A stretch of DNA of 64,000 nucleotides from Thereva unica (Eukaryota; Arthropoda; Insecta; Diptera; Therevidae): contig OX465286.1 in the NCBI GenBank assembly GCA_949987705.1, positions 21,837,676-21,901,675 of the forward strand. Direction: 5' to 3'. The translations under genes were made by a program, and so were the position numbers. The stretch's first letter is position 1. Each line of letters begins with the position of its first letter. Shown piece by piece: positions 51,699 to 62,531 of the stretch. The notes under the pieces are model-generated. The model did no database searches, had not been told where the DNA came from, and saw only the letters and a list, made by a program, of their open reading frames with translations.

Positions 51699-54600
51699 TT
51701 AATCAATCTGGGAGCCGCGGTTCGTAGATCTAGATTGTTTGGCAGCCCAAGGTCTGACCTTGTTACATCGCATACAGTGCTTCACTATTGATCTTGCGAT
51801 GTTTTTTCCCTTAATTGGCCAATATCGCTGTCGGGTAATTGCGAGCAGTCCTTGTGGGCCGATGTGCATGTTTCGAACGTGGAGATCGTTCATAATAAGT
51901 GTTGTCACTGGATGAGAGTACGGCAGTAACATCGGAAGTTTGGCGTCGTATGACAACTCAGAGTTCTGTAATCGACCCCCTACGCGAATGATTTTTCTTT
52001 CGTCGAAAAATAGACATAGGCTTTTTAGTGCGCTGTTGACGTTTACAGAGTGGTTTTGTTGCAGTTGACGGAAACATTCTTTCTGGACCTGGGAAACTAT
52101 TGCTGTGAGCGCTTTGCCTAGTTCCTTGGCTGTCAAAATGAGCGATGGGGCCCTTTCTTGTTTTCTCGAACTACTAACAAAGCGAATCATATATGCGACA
52201 ATCCTCAAGTTTCTGGTAAGAATTGTCGTGATTGATGGTGGTCATCCATAATGCTTCCTTTGTTGATGTTAGCACAACTGGTTTTTGTGTTTTCTTTTCT
52301 GCATCCGTGTCAGTGTTGGTTGGCTGCTGTGGCCAGATTCTTTCCGGGCCATGTAAGAATAGGGGCCCGTAAAACCACACGTTGCATTTTACGAGTTTGG
52401 AAGGTGCCATACCTCTAGAGACGATATCCGCAGGGTTGTCCTTGGATCCTACATGCCTCTATTGGTCTGGGCTGGTCAATCTTTGTATGGCGGCAACGCG
52501 ATTAGCAACAAATGTGTGATATGATGATGATTCTGATTTTATCCAAGCCAGTGTGATTTCGGAGTCTGTCGACAGGAAGGCCTTGGCATGAGATAAGTCA
52601 ACATCTTTCCGAATTTACTGAACTAATTGAGCTGCTAATTTTGCGGCACACAGCTCCAGTCGTGGAATTGTCGTTGACTTCAGTGGAGCTACCTTTGATT
52701 TGGCGCAAAGTAGTCGCACCGAGATGATACCATCTTCATGTGTTGTCCTGATGTATACGGCAGCCCCGTATGCTGTTTCGGATGCGTCTGCAAAGGCTTT
52801 GTTTATATTTTGCGTCTGATATGTGCCTTGGGAATTGAATGCTATTAAGACACTTCAAATCTTCTCGGAATTTGAGCCAGGTGGTGTGCAAATCCATAGG
52901 TAGTGATGCATTCCAGTCCAGTTTTTGAGCCCAAAGTTTTCTGATGAAAAGCTTGGCTATTATAGTAACAGAACTCATGAATCCAAGTGGATCGAAGATA
53001 TGAGAAATGTCAGAAAGTGCTGTTCTTTTTGTGACCTTTCGCGTGTCTTTTCTGTTAGAAAGGATATGCTTTCGGCTGCCAAGTTAATCCTAGGGTCTTT
53101 ACGGATTCATCTGTTGGTTTATCGAAGTTCAATTGGAGCTCGACATCTTCCCTGGGGATGTTTTGTAGTAATTGTGGATGATTTCCGCACCATTTGCGTA
53201 GATTGAAACCTCCGCACAAGAGTAGTTGTTTTAGCTGGGTTCGAATGTCAAATAATTCAATTAGGCTGTCTGCTACGTCATTACATCATCCACATAAAAA
53301 TCTTTTCTTAAAACTTTGGATCCTAGTGGATGGGTTATGGAGCCTTCTTTAGCCAGATGTTGCAAACACTTGGTAGCGAGAAAGGGAGCTGAGGTTAGTC
53401 CGTAAGTAACCGTGCATAACTTGAAGAATTTTAATGCTTGTTGTGGATCTTCTCTCCAGATAATAAGCTGATATTGCTGGTCTTCTTTCGTGACCTCCAC
53501 CTGCCGATACATCTTTTCTATATCTGCAGTAAAAACGAAACGTGGGAATCTGAGCCTTATGAGGATTGAAAATAGTTCGTCCTGGACTGTCGGACCCTTT
53601 TGAAGAACATCATTTAGTGACAAGTTTGAGGTTGTTTTGGCTGAAGCGTCAAACACAACACGCAACTTGGTCGTACTGCTATCAAGCTTGGTGACGCAAT
53701 GGTGTGGCAAGAAGTAATGTGGAACTCCTATGTCTTTGGGATGTACTGCTGTCATGTGCCCCAAAGCCTCATACTCTCTCATGAAATTAATGTACTGCTG
53801 TTTGACATCGGGTTAACGACCAAGCTTCCTTTCTAGCGAATAAAATCGTTGCAATGCGATTTCCTTTGATTCACCTAGAGAATTTGGATCTTGCGTCTTC
53901 TGTCGGATTTTGCAGACTTCATTCACATACATCACTTCTGGAATATGGTGTAGGTTCAGCCGTTTAGATAGCTCTTTAGTGATGAAATTAAGTTGTGAGC
54001 CTGAGTCCAAAATGGCTCGACATTGCACACGCTCGACTTTGTCATTGCTTACTTCGATGAATGCTGTGCCGAGCAACACATATCTTCGCTTTGATTTCTC
54101 GGTTTGAGTTGTCAATGAAGTTGAGTTTTGCGGAGTCTGGCTGCTGCTGGGCTGTGTAGATTGTTTTTCTTGCGCCATTATCTTCGAGCTCATGGGTGAC
54201 TTCGGAGCGCCATCTATGTGCACCAAGGAGTTGTGTTTCTCTGAGCACTTGGTGCAGCTTCGAAGTAAGCAATTTGCTACTGCGTGACCGGCCCTTAGAC
54301 AGTTGAAACATAGGTGATGTTTTGTTAGCGTGTTTCGTCGATTCGTAATTGATTGAGCTAAAAACTGTGGGCAGGTGTATAGCGGATGGACTTTGTCTTT
54401 GCATAATATGCAATTGATTGCTTTAGTTGTGGAGGTCAGAGCAGTTTGTGAATGTGTTGCTGATCTCCTGTTGGACCCTTGTCCTGATGTGTGTTTCTTT
54501 TCCAAGAGTTTCTAGCGTTTGGAATCTCTTCTCTAGGAAGTCCAATAGTGCCTTCATGGTTGGCGTAGCTCTAGGTGAATCTAGTGAGTCCTCAAATAAC

Positions 54601-55761
54601 GCATGAGTTGTTTTGTCCAATTTTTTGATGATCAGGTGTATCAAGATCGGATCCCAGGTTGCAGTGGATACTGCTATATTTTCCAAAGCAAATATACACT
54701 AATTCGTCACCTCATGAAGATTTTTGATGGATTTGGCAGATTGGTTCTGCGTGACTGGTTGATCCCACAGTTTGTTGAGCAATGCTGTGCACAATAGTCT
54801 CTGATTATTGTACCGATTGTTTAAAATATTCCATGCTGTGGTATAATTTGCTTCTGATAACGGAAGATGCTTGACCAGTGTTCTCGTTTCCCCACTTAGG
54901 TTGCTGGTGAGGTAAAACATCTTTTCCGTCTAACTTATTAATTAAAAAGATCATGGAATTGGGTCCATTTAGTATAATCACCATCGAAAATTGGCAAGGT
55001 TACTCGTGGCAATTTGATTTGATTGTGATGTTGTTGTATGTGTTTTCTGTTCCTTTAGTGTTGAAGTTCTCATGCAATTCTACAAGAGTCTCCTGCACCC
55101 AATCGTAAAGGTCATCATACAACTCCCTGATGTAGTTGAGGGGAGGCTCTGTAGTTTCTTCCCAAATTTGCCGATCAGTCTCTGTGATTTCGTCAAAGCT
55201 CTTGCTGATCACCTGAATTTTGAGTTCATAGTAAACTCGCGAATGGTTTCCTGGAGCGTTGTCTTTGTAGTCATATAGAACTCGGGTGAGTGATGCCATA
55301 GAACGTTGTTGCCTTCGAACCTTTTTAATTATCTCTGCCTGGTGATCTGCTGAAACGTCTGATCTTGGAATCTGCTTGTGTTGTTCAATTTTCGACGGAA
55401 TGTCCTTCCTGCCACCTTCTGTTGATGTGCGAGAATCCGACGGCTCTGTGTCTCGTCGACTTACGCTGGCACTCAACTCATCTAACCCTTGTGTGAGCTG
55501 CTCCTTGTACTGGATGTACAGCTTCTCAATAACAGCGAAGTAGTCCTTGGCGAAGTAATCATTTTCACGATTTTCTGGCTCGAGCTCAAGTAATTGTTGG
55601 TGATTGGCTTGGAACTCACTCCAATGGCCTTCGAGCAAGTCCAACCGGATGGTGAAATATTGGGTGATTATCTTAATGCTGGCAGCATCCTTCTTAAAGT
55701 TCCTGAAGCTATTTTGGATCTGCTCGCCTAGAAACGATTGAGTATCCAAAAGGCCGTCCAT
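51699..55761 (-). pseudogene. BEL/Pao retrotransposon gag-pol, decayed, integrase core missing
   Basis: On the minus strand the gag N-terminus (55,000-55,761; FFAKDYFAVIEKLYIQYKEQL-like) is followed by a retropepsin-type gag region (54,699-54,920, TSNLSGETRTLVKHLPLSE). Zinc knuckles (CFNCLRAGHAVANC) and protease (CRAILDSGSQLNFI) lie in 53,813-54,505. Reverse transcriptase follows (KLRVVFDASAKTTSNLSLND, FVFTADIEKMYRQVEV, FYVDDVMT; 53,273-53,782). RNase H and linker fragments fill 52,174-52,978, and the integrase zinc finger is KHCMRCNKVRPW at 51,699-52,208. Several stops and shifts separate the pieces, and the sequence leaves the element before the integrase D,D,E core. Confidence 0.88.
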
Positions 55762-55835
55762 GCTGAACCCTGTTGATGGTCGCTGTAACGTCCTTCGGAT
55801 GTTGGTTTGTGTGTGATCGTGATCTGTACCAAGAC

Positions 55836-55850
55836 AGGGTCGGGGTCACC
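55836..55850 (-). promoter_or_regulatory. Primer-binding-site-like sequence of the BEL element
   Basis: The minus strand reads TGGTGACCCCGACCC three bases after a run ending ...AAAAAACA, which would be the LTR end. BEL elements often have TGGYGACCCCGAC here. Confidence 0.5.
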
Positions 55851-55853
55851 AGA

Positions 55854-56135
55854 TGTTTTTTGTAGAGCGAAGAAACTCTTTTGCTTCTCCGCTGTTAAAT
55901 TGGTAGATCGGGGTGTATCACCTTGATCTTTCATGCGCTGTGTAATTGGTATAACACCTAAACACAAGTGTAGCTGTATGATAGAAAAAAGAAGTAGCTC
56001 TGCAGCCACTTCTATCTCAAACGTCTGAATTGCTTCGACTAAATTCTTTATTTTAAAACAATTTCTTTTATACTTATGACAATAATAAACAAAACAAAAA
56101 AAATAAATTGACTCTTCCTTTAGCAGACAATTGTC
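55854..56135 (-). repeat. Probable 5' LTR of the BEL element (outer boundary uncertain)
   Basis: The minus strand runs from a T/A-rich region with GTATAAAAG (near 56,068) and AATAAAG (about 56,047) to ...CTACAAAAAACA at 55,854. No second copy was found on the other side of the element, because that end is missing. The outer limit is a guess. Confidence 0.4.
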
Positions 56136-56424
56136 TTACAAATAAATGCTAAGTTGCAATTTTCGATTGACGAAGATTTTTATACAAACATTTTTCAAAG
56201 TGGAATTTTACCCGTTGAGGCATCATGTTACCGTTCGAGATAATTGAAAATTTTGTGCATTATGCTTATGTGACATTTTTAATGGGATTTAAAATTCTTT
56301 TAGAGACAAAAAATAAGATAAAAAAGATGGACTTGACAATTTCAGCAAAATGAATCTGAATTTGATAATTTATTTGTTAATAAGAACTTAAAATTAAATT
56401 GATGGAATTTGATGATTCTTAACA
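56136..56424. other. AT-rich stretch without recognisable gene
   Basis: No coding similarity and no shared repeat seen. Confidence 0.5.
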
Positions 56425-56590
56425 GTAAGGTTCATCGCCATCTCCTCCTCCTCATCATAACCTCAAATTTGTCCCATCTCACGAGCTAATTTTACTACCA
56501 GACATTGCAATAAGACGCGATTAACAACACGACGAACTGTGATGGCACAATAAATTATTCCTGAGCTTAAAATTGTCATATTTCTCTCTT
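56425..56590 (+). pseudogene. LINE-A copy 5, short 3' fragment
   Basis: AAGGTTCATCGCCATCTCCT matches the last codons of LINE-A (AGGGTTCATCACCACCTTCT at 5,611). Then TACCAGACATTGCAATAAGA and TTCCTGAGCTTA follow the order of the family 3' UTR, ending near TTGTCATA without a poly-A. Strongly decayed. Confidence 0.6.
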
Positions 56591-56814
56591 TGCTTAGGGT
56601 AGATTTCTGCCTTATTCATAAAAATATCTCGTAGGGTTACAAAAATACAGGGCGATTCTACCAAAAAAAAATTCAAAGCGCCCTAGCTACTAAACAGTTA
56701 CGATTCCATTCATATTATGGCTTATTATAGTACAGCTGCCATAAAGCTTTATTATTATCTTGGCCTGTTTCACACGGGCCGACAACCAATCAAGAGAAAT
56801 TTTTTTAAAAAGTC

Positions 56815-57415
56815 GGCCCATATAAAACTGGCTCTTAGAAACTCATATCTGATGAATAGGACACAGATCGAATATTTCTCCATAGCCTCGCGACAGAACC
56901 CCTCACCCATCAACGTCGTGCAAAGTAAATCGGCTACTTCCTATGCCCACAAAAAACCCAAACTCATGCTGCTTAGCTGATGAATCGGACATGAAAATTA
57001 TTTATCTCCATAGCCTCCATGCCATCGGTTGGCTGATGAGATTCAACTCGTTTCAGGAGGCATAACACTCCAGCGAGTTGTTTCTCAAATGCCCCGATGC
57101 CAGAGTCGCGCGAAATAGTTGGAAGAAGGTGGAATAAAAATGTCGCGGCTAGGTTGTGACATCTCCTTCCTACTTCTCTCTCTTTCTACTCTCTATCTTC
57201 CGGCTAGAGCTGCTGTTCGATATTCTATACGAAAAAAAATAGATTGTAGAATAGTACAAAGGGGCTTTCCCCTAAGTCTCTAGTCTATCACATAAAAAAA
57301 ACCCATATCGACATCGTGAACAGACCTCGGCTACGAATTTCCATATGCCCATAATAAACCCAATCTGCGAATAGCTAAAGCAGTGGAGTTAAAATAATTG
57401 CCTCCATAGGCTCTA
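56815..57415. repeat. Tandem repeat, about 124-bp unit, split by a SINE
   Basis: Units share CTCCATAGCCTC, then CCCATCAACGTCGTG, then CGGCTACTTCCTATGCCCA, then AAACCCAAACTC. They start near 56,838 and 56,955, and the second is interrupted after CTCCATAGCCTC by SINE-S copy 3. It resumes at 57,302 with CCCATATCGACATCGTG and runs to about 57,415. Confidence 0.65.
57017..57301 (+). mobile_element. SINE-S copy 3, 5'-truncated
   Basis: GCCATCGGTTGGCTGATGAG and GGAGGCATAACACTCCAGCG match the reverse complement of the middle of copy 1. The 3' end reads AGTACAAAGGGG, then CCTAAGTCTCTAGTCTATCA, then CAT and A(8). This is the copy whose tail is closest to LINE-A. The tRNA head is absent. Confidence 0.82.
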
Positions 57416-59050
57416 CCCCTTCGCCCAGAACGTCTGCGTCACGCATTCCTCGGATTTCTGTGCTATACATTCCTGTGTTACACACTCCTAAAAATTCACT
57501 CTCATAATATTTTCAAAACGCGCCTAAAGATACATAAAACTAAAAAAAAACTTGCTCTGATCCCACAGCAAAGATCATGCGATCTCCCGGTGATCTCGCC
57601 AATGAACATTGCCAGAAAATTGTGTTAATTACCACAGGACAGGACAGTCAATTTCTGTAGAAAAAGCGGTCAAATTGAGAATTTCGTAAAACACCGGCAC
57701 AGCAGTGTGAGGTGATGTACTTCAGTATTTAACTTTAAATAGTGCAAAGACAAAGCAATTTTTATAATATAAACCTCAAGAAGGGAATTTAAGGACATTT
57801 CAGTATGTGTACTACGCTCCCTGCCAATATGTTGTTCATCGTTTGCCAATATAAATGAAAGAAAGTCCCTTAAAAGTATGCATAACCAAACAATAAAATT
57901 TAAAAAAAACTCCTAAACATATGCAAAAATAAAAATGAACGGGTCACAGAAACGCTAAGTCGTTAATAGATTTTTTTGCAGCTACTTGTAAATGAGTTGA
58001 ATGTCCCTCCCCTCCCCACAGACACACACACACTTATTCATTTGCAAATAAAACTTTTTTAATATTAAGAATACTTTAAGAAGGCTTAGGCTTAAGAGCT
58101 TTGATGCAGTAATAATATAATATTTAGCTGCTATCCACTTTGCTCTTTATTATTCATATTTTTTATTCTTTCATCCCTTACGCGCATTAAATTTAAAACT
58201 ACCGCATAATGACATAATTACCCGCTCGTGTGGAGCTGGTTAGTGCACAAAAACGAATTTTTGTTACATACAAATACAAAGATACATAAGTCCACTACTA
58301 CAGTAGTTTTTATTAGTGGAACCGCAAACATTTTATGTTCTTTTTAGAAAGAGAGAGAAGGGGAGAGGTAGAAGTGGTGATTGTGAGGGTGTTGCACAGC
58401 AGGGGGTTGATGATTCTCGTATAAACATAGTTTGGGCCAAATTTACTGAAATGGGGAAATAATTGATGTCAATCGAGGCTAAATGACCACTTTTGTTTGT
58501 TAGTTACAAAAAGGATTAAAACTATATTAAATGAACGCGAAAATTGCGTAAAAGGGATGTTATTAGTCGTTACGAAAATATATAGCAAAATCCTAAAGGT
58601 TTGTTGTTGATGGTGGTAAAAGGGTCAAAGAAAAAGATTGTTGTTGAAATAACGAATGGTGGAAAAAAATGAGAAATTAACCTGGGAAATAAGGGTGATG
58701 GGAAGGACAGAAAAAAGATATAAAATAAGAGGGGGTTGGTTAGCATGCAAATTTTTATGAACGAAGGAAAATTTACCTTTTTTAAGAGAACTTGAAAGGG
58801 TTCCGTCACGTTGACATTCATCAAATGTTCAATTCATTGTCCAACATAATATCTCAATTTATCGTTCAAGTAAAAAGTCAAAACGTTCACAAAGAAAGCC
58901 GCCTTTTTTGTTCGGTGTCAGAATTTTTAAATTTTATAGAATAAATAATGTTAACAAAAAAACTAAATATTTTAAGTGAGGTTAGATATGACTAGGGAAG
59001 TAGCTGGAGTACAATTCCGCTAGGGGTAATACACATGAAAATTCTGCCAG
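57416..59050. other. Long stretch without recognisable gene
   Basis: AT-rich, with an ACACAC tract near 58,021-58,031 and purine-rich runs near 58,340-58,400 and 58,660-58,740. Open frames are short and of simple composition. Confidence 0.5.
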
Positions 59051-59059
59051 TAGACTTCT

Positions 59060-59470
59060 TTATGTCAGCGGTAGTGGTAAAACTCCAAGGTCCATCTCAG
59101 TTGCAACCCCTGATCACCACTATGAGCTGCTAGATAAAAGACTCCTCGCTGACGTCAATCGCCTGCTAGATGACCAATTTGTTGCGTTTGATGATAGAAT
59201 CGGGTAGCTTGAGGCCTGCCTGAAGATGCGAATGGAGGAGACCTGCAGCACCGTCATATTAGTAAGTTGTGGGAAGAGGTGGAAGCTGTGCAGTATGACT
59301 TTGCTACAGGGTCCAATCAGGTTGAGGACTTGCTCCAGTCTAGGCGCGATGAAAATCCAAGACGAGTTTCAAATGCTCTAGCTTCCACTGTTGGGCATGA
59401 GCTGTCTCGGTATGCTAATGTATTTAGACCGCAACAGCGACGCGACCCTGATTCGGGAAGTGCCAGAAAA
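59060..59470 (+). pseudogene. Jockey ORF1 relic (J-relic, first part)
   Basis: Plus-strand frames with stops encode HHYELLDKRLLADVNRLLDD (coiled-coil part) and then ISKLWEEVEAVQYDFAT and NPRRVSNALASTVGHELSRY, followed by ANVFR. These align with J-young and J-old ORF1 (MSKICSDVEELQ; SPQRIVAELASMVKHQLSSY). It breaks off just before the conserved GPIIVKF segment, where repeat sequence begins. Confidence 0.65.
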
Positions 59471-59479
59471 TAAAATACG

Positions 59480-59897
59480 GGGGTAAAATCAAATTTGGGC
59501 GGAGCCGTGGTGAGGTTGTAAATACGAACTGGAGAGGCATTTCTTACATTTTTTGAGGAAGTCAAATTATCAACAGAGAACATTACTGGAGAGAAATTTC
59601 TTATTTCTTTTGCGGCAGCAAAATTTCCAACTTGAAATTAGGCAAGGTGAGATTGTAAAATATAGACATGGCTTTTTTACACTACTATGAGGCAGTTTAA
59701 TGCATATTAGATACAGACTCGTAAAAAAGCTCTTCATTGGTATTTGCTTTCGTTCCTTTTTTTAATTTGCTTCCTTTTATTCATTTTGGCATTACAATAG
59801 CACCTCGCCTCATTTGAAGTATGACATTGTTCTGGCTCAAAAGAAAAAGAGGCACCCCTTACAAACTCATAATCGTGCCCGACCCAGCACTAATATC
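59480..59897. mobile_element. Second copy of the minisatellite-type dispersed repeat
   Basis: GCCGTGGTGAGGTTGTAAAT and CTTACATTTTTTGAGG match the units at 6,200-6,260. TTGCGGCAGCAAAATTTCCA matches the 80-bp unit. CACCTCGCCTCATTTGAAGT and CTTACAAACTCATAATCGTG match 6,870-6,960. It lies between the ORF1 and ORF2 pieces of a Jockey relic, so it probably moved in as a unit. Confidence 0.65.
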
Positions 59898-60055
59898 TGC
59901 TCTTGACTTAAATGATGCGGTTGGCCCTTCCGCAACGCTTTGGCTTTCTGCCGGAAGCCGGAGCAATAAGACTGATATGTTTTATGATTTATTTTCCAAT
60001 TCTTGTGTCCATGCTATTGTTGTCTGTGTAAGATGGCTCAATGACAGTATCTACT
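59898..60055 (+). pseudogene. Jockey ORF2 endonuclease relic (J-relic, second part)
   Basis: One frame reads LSAGSRSNKTDMFYDLFSNS, then CVHAIVVCVRWLNDSIYS. This is the start of a Jockey endonuclease (compare LNARSLRNKIDDLRAIFDDT and SETWLNSDIPS in J-young). It is cut at 60,055 by a DNA transposon and resumes at 61,664 as SKLVTIPGYNIFRDDR. Confidence 0.75.
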
Positions 60056-60577
60056 CCCAGCAGGCAAAATGAGCTCACAAAACCAGAAATTTGTCTTACA
60101 ACTCACAATGAGCTGAATATGATGAAAATATGACATCCCAAATGCAAAAAAAAATCAAACCAGTTGTGAGAAAATAATGAGATCATAATGAGAGGAAAGT
60201 GAGAAAGAAACCGAAATTGAATGTCCCACTTAATGTTCATTGATTGGAAGGTTGTTATGAGCTAATTATGAGCAATTCGTTTGATCACAATTTTTAAGAC
60301 TATTATCGTGATTCCCAATTTGACTATTTTAAGCAAAAGACTGAAATTGTTAGTGAAGTTTGTGACCGCGGTATCCTATGCTGGACAAAAAATTGCTACA
60401 AAAATATAAAAGAAGTGGAACGTTCACCAGAGACAAGCGGAAATACATATATAAGAATGACAATCGAAACTTCTCAAGCTGGTCAAGCCTCTTCTAGTAG
60501 TACGTAGTACTGCTTCAAGTTTATTAGATGGGAACAGCGGAATCATCGAATTTTCGGATGAGGAAGAATCAAATCGA

Positions 60578-61070
60578 ATGAGAAATGAAGTTGATAATTT
60601 GGGCGACTTATTTGACGATATTGGTGATATCAATATTAAAGTAGGAGATGCAATCGGGGGAATCGGAAGTTGGGCTAACAAATATGGTATCGGTAGAAAT
60701 GGAATAACTGATTTACTCAGTGTTCTGAACAAACTACTTCCCGGCAAATTTCCAACTGAAGGAAGAACCGCTCTGATGACACCAAAATCAGTAGAAGTGA
60801 CGAACATCGATGAAGAATGCAATTATGTATTGGCACCAAGATGTTACAGTTTGTCTTAAGAATGCATTTTGGAATTTACAAAAATATAATAGCATTTTGT
60901 TAAACATTAATGTCGATGGTTTGCCAAATTTTATTAGCTCAACTGAGCAATTTTGGCCAATACTTGCGAATGTCGAAGGGATTATAAAGGAACCTTTCGT
61001 AATTGTAATTTACAACGGTTATAAGAAAACCTCCATCGTTAGGTATTTATTTAGACAAATGTCACAATGA
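60578..61070 (+). pseudogene. Transposase fragment, frameshifted
   Basis: The first piece (60,578-60,859) has an acidic start, then LLSVLNKLLPGKFPTEGRTA followed by LMTPKSVEVTNIDEE. The second, in another frame (about 60,846-61,070), has ILLNINVDGLPNFISSTEQF and WPILANVEGIIKEPFVIVIY. From family knowledge, this pair (LP.D.RTLL.TP, then the NINVDGLP...S....WPIL segment) starts the large transposase of tnp2/EnSpm-like elements widespread in invertebrates. The catalytic C-terminal part is missing, so the copy is non-autonomous. Confidence 0.7.
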
Positions 61071-61132
61071 GTTCATATTTAGCTCATATTTTTTGTCATT
61101 TATATACACTCTTACGGCGGCGCATACACAGC

Positions 61133-61207
61133 AGTCTCAATAGCGCAATTGGTAGAATGTTGGCTTCATGTTCCAGTGACGCAGGTTCGAATCTCGTATA
61201 AAGCAAT
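61133..61207 (+). repeat. tRNA-like sequence inside the DNA transposon
   Basis: TAGCGCAATTGGTAGAAT (A box) and GGTTCGAATCTC (B box) with a CAT triplet in the anticodon-loop position suggest descent from a methionine-type tRNA. The acceptor stem does not pair well, and an A-run follows within ten bases, as in a tRNA-derived retroposed sequence. Confidence 0.5.
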
Positions 61208-61369
61208 GAAAAAAAAAATATTCTCAAATCTTAAATAAAATATGAAAATATATAATAATAAAATTATATGAATATAAAAAATAGTAGAAAAACACAGGAA
61301 CAAAAAAAAAATAATGTGAAAATAGTAATTTTGTTTTTTAACATTTCTCAGTACTTTTTTTCTTCTTAG

Positions 61370-61567
61370 ATGAGAAAATTTTGAGAAAGCATTTAGCTCT
61401 TGATTTACTTCATATTGACCTCATATGTAGTTCAGAAACATGCGCCAATTTACACTATTTCCTTCAATATGAGAAAATTTTGAGAAAGCATTTAGCTCTT
61501 GATTTACTTCATATTGACCTCATATGTAGTTCAGAAACATGCGCCAATTTACACTATTTCCTCATAT
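61370..61567. repeat. 99-bp tandem duplication, two copies
   Basis: ATGAGAAAATTTTGAGAAAG starts at 61,370 and again at 61,469, and the units are practically identical until the last bases. Such identity points to a recent duplication inside an otherwise decayed transposon. Confidence 0.9.
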
Positions 61568-61663
61568 GTATCTCATAAATTACTATTTGAGACTTTAAAC
61601 GAAAAAATTGCAAATCGCAAATAGATCATATTTAGCTCAATATGAACTATAATGCCTGCTGGG

Positions 61664-61790
61664 CTCTAAGCTCGTAACTATTCCTGGCTATAATATTTTT
61701 AGGGATGATCGTGTTGTGCGTGCAGAGATGGTGGCGTTGCAATTTACGTTCATCATAGCACAAAGTCTTCAGTTAAAATCTCTGCCACAT
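61664..61790 (+). pseudogene. Jockey endonuclease relic continued (J-relic, third part)
   Basis: KLVTIPGYNIFRDDR and, after one shift, RDGGVAIYVHHSTKSSVKIS match the GGGVAVYV region of J-young. Cut at 61,790 by a SINE. Confidence 0.75.
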
Positions 61791-62249
61791 TTTTTTTATG
61801 TGAAAGACTAGAGGCTCAGGAAAGTCCCTGTATACTGTCGACAATCTATTTTTTTCGTATATAGTGCAATGGCGAACAGCAGCTCTAGTCGGAAGATAGT
61901 GAAGAGAGGGAGAAGTGAAGGAGTGAAGTGCCACAACCAAGCCGTGATATTGAAGCCGCTTTTATTCCACCTACTCCCAACTATTACTATCGCAACTCTG
62001 ACATCGGGGCATCGAGAAAAACTCAATGGAGTGTTATGCCTCCTGAAACGAGCTGAGTCTCATGAACCAACCTATGACATGCGCTTTTGTGGAGCGGGGA
62101 ACGACTAAGTAAGGCTATGACAGGAAGAATCAGGAATGTAAAGAGCGAAGAAGAAAGAAGGAAAGTTATGTAGGTGGGAAAGTATAAAAGGCGAAGCACC
62201 GTGGGGCTACCGGGATTCGAACCCATGACCTCTGGGTTGGTAGCCAGAG
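61791..62249 (-). mobile_element. SINE-S copy 2
   Basis: Poly-T at 61,791-61,797, then the complement of the SINE tail (ATGTGAAAGACTAGAG), body with CTGTCGACAATCTATT and GGAGTGTTATGCCTCCTGAA, and B box GGTTCGAACCC-like sequence near 62,215 (GGGATTCGAACCC on the plus strand). About the first 30 bases of the tRNA head, with the A box, are missing. It splits the Jockey relic. Confidence 0.85.
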
Positions 62250-62531
62250 TACATGCTGGTGATATGCAAATCTGCATAAGTATGTCCATCGATTCAACTG
62301 CGTTGACTTTATGATGATTTGACGAGTTTTTGTGATTGGACTGTTATCAATGAATTGCCCGCCCCTAAATCCTAGGAAATCTTCATGTCAAGATATTTTT
62401 AGTTAATTCTTTTTTTCACTCTTCTTTTTCTGTCTTTTGCTCTCATTTATCAATTATTAAGATATTTTAATTTTCCTCCACTTTTATGGTTAATCTTTGT
62501 GCTATACGAAATAAATATTATTATTATTACA
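62250..62531 (+). mobile_element. Probable 3' end of the Jockey relic
   Basis: Non-coding, T-rich sequence that ends in AAATATTATTATTATTAC (62,514-62,531), a TTA-repeat tail of the kind seen at the J-old 3' end. If it belongs to J-relic, most of ORF2 has been deleted. Confidence 0.4.

Larger units (their letters stand above)
60056..61663 (+). mobile_element. CACTA/EnSpm-like DNA transposon, 1.6 kb
   Basis: Ends are inverted repeats CCCAGCAGGCA...TGCCTGCTGGG, with AT-rich subterminal TGAGCTCAT/ATGAGCTGA-type repeats. It is flanked by CT (or CTC, since the boundary base is shared) on both sides. Removing the element and one copy of CT restores the Jockey endonuclease frame across the junction. 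It contains a frameshifted transposase fragment (60,578-61,070), a tRNA-like sequence (about 61,133-61,207) and a 99-bp tandem duplication (61,370-61,567). The superfamily is inferred from the protein and the 2-3-bp duplication. Confidence 0.8.

Noticed and set aside
61133..61207. Methionine tRNA gene
   Set aside because: The A and B boxes fit, but the acceptor stem pairs poorly and the sequence sits inside a decayed transposon followed by an A-run.
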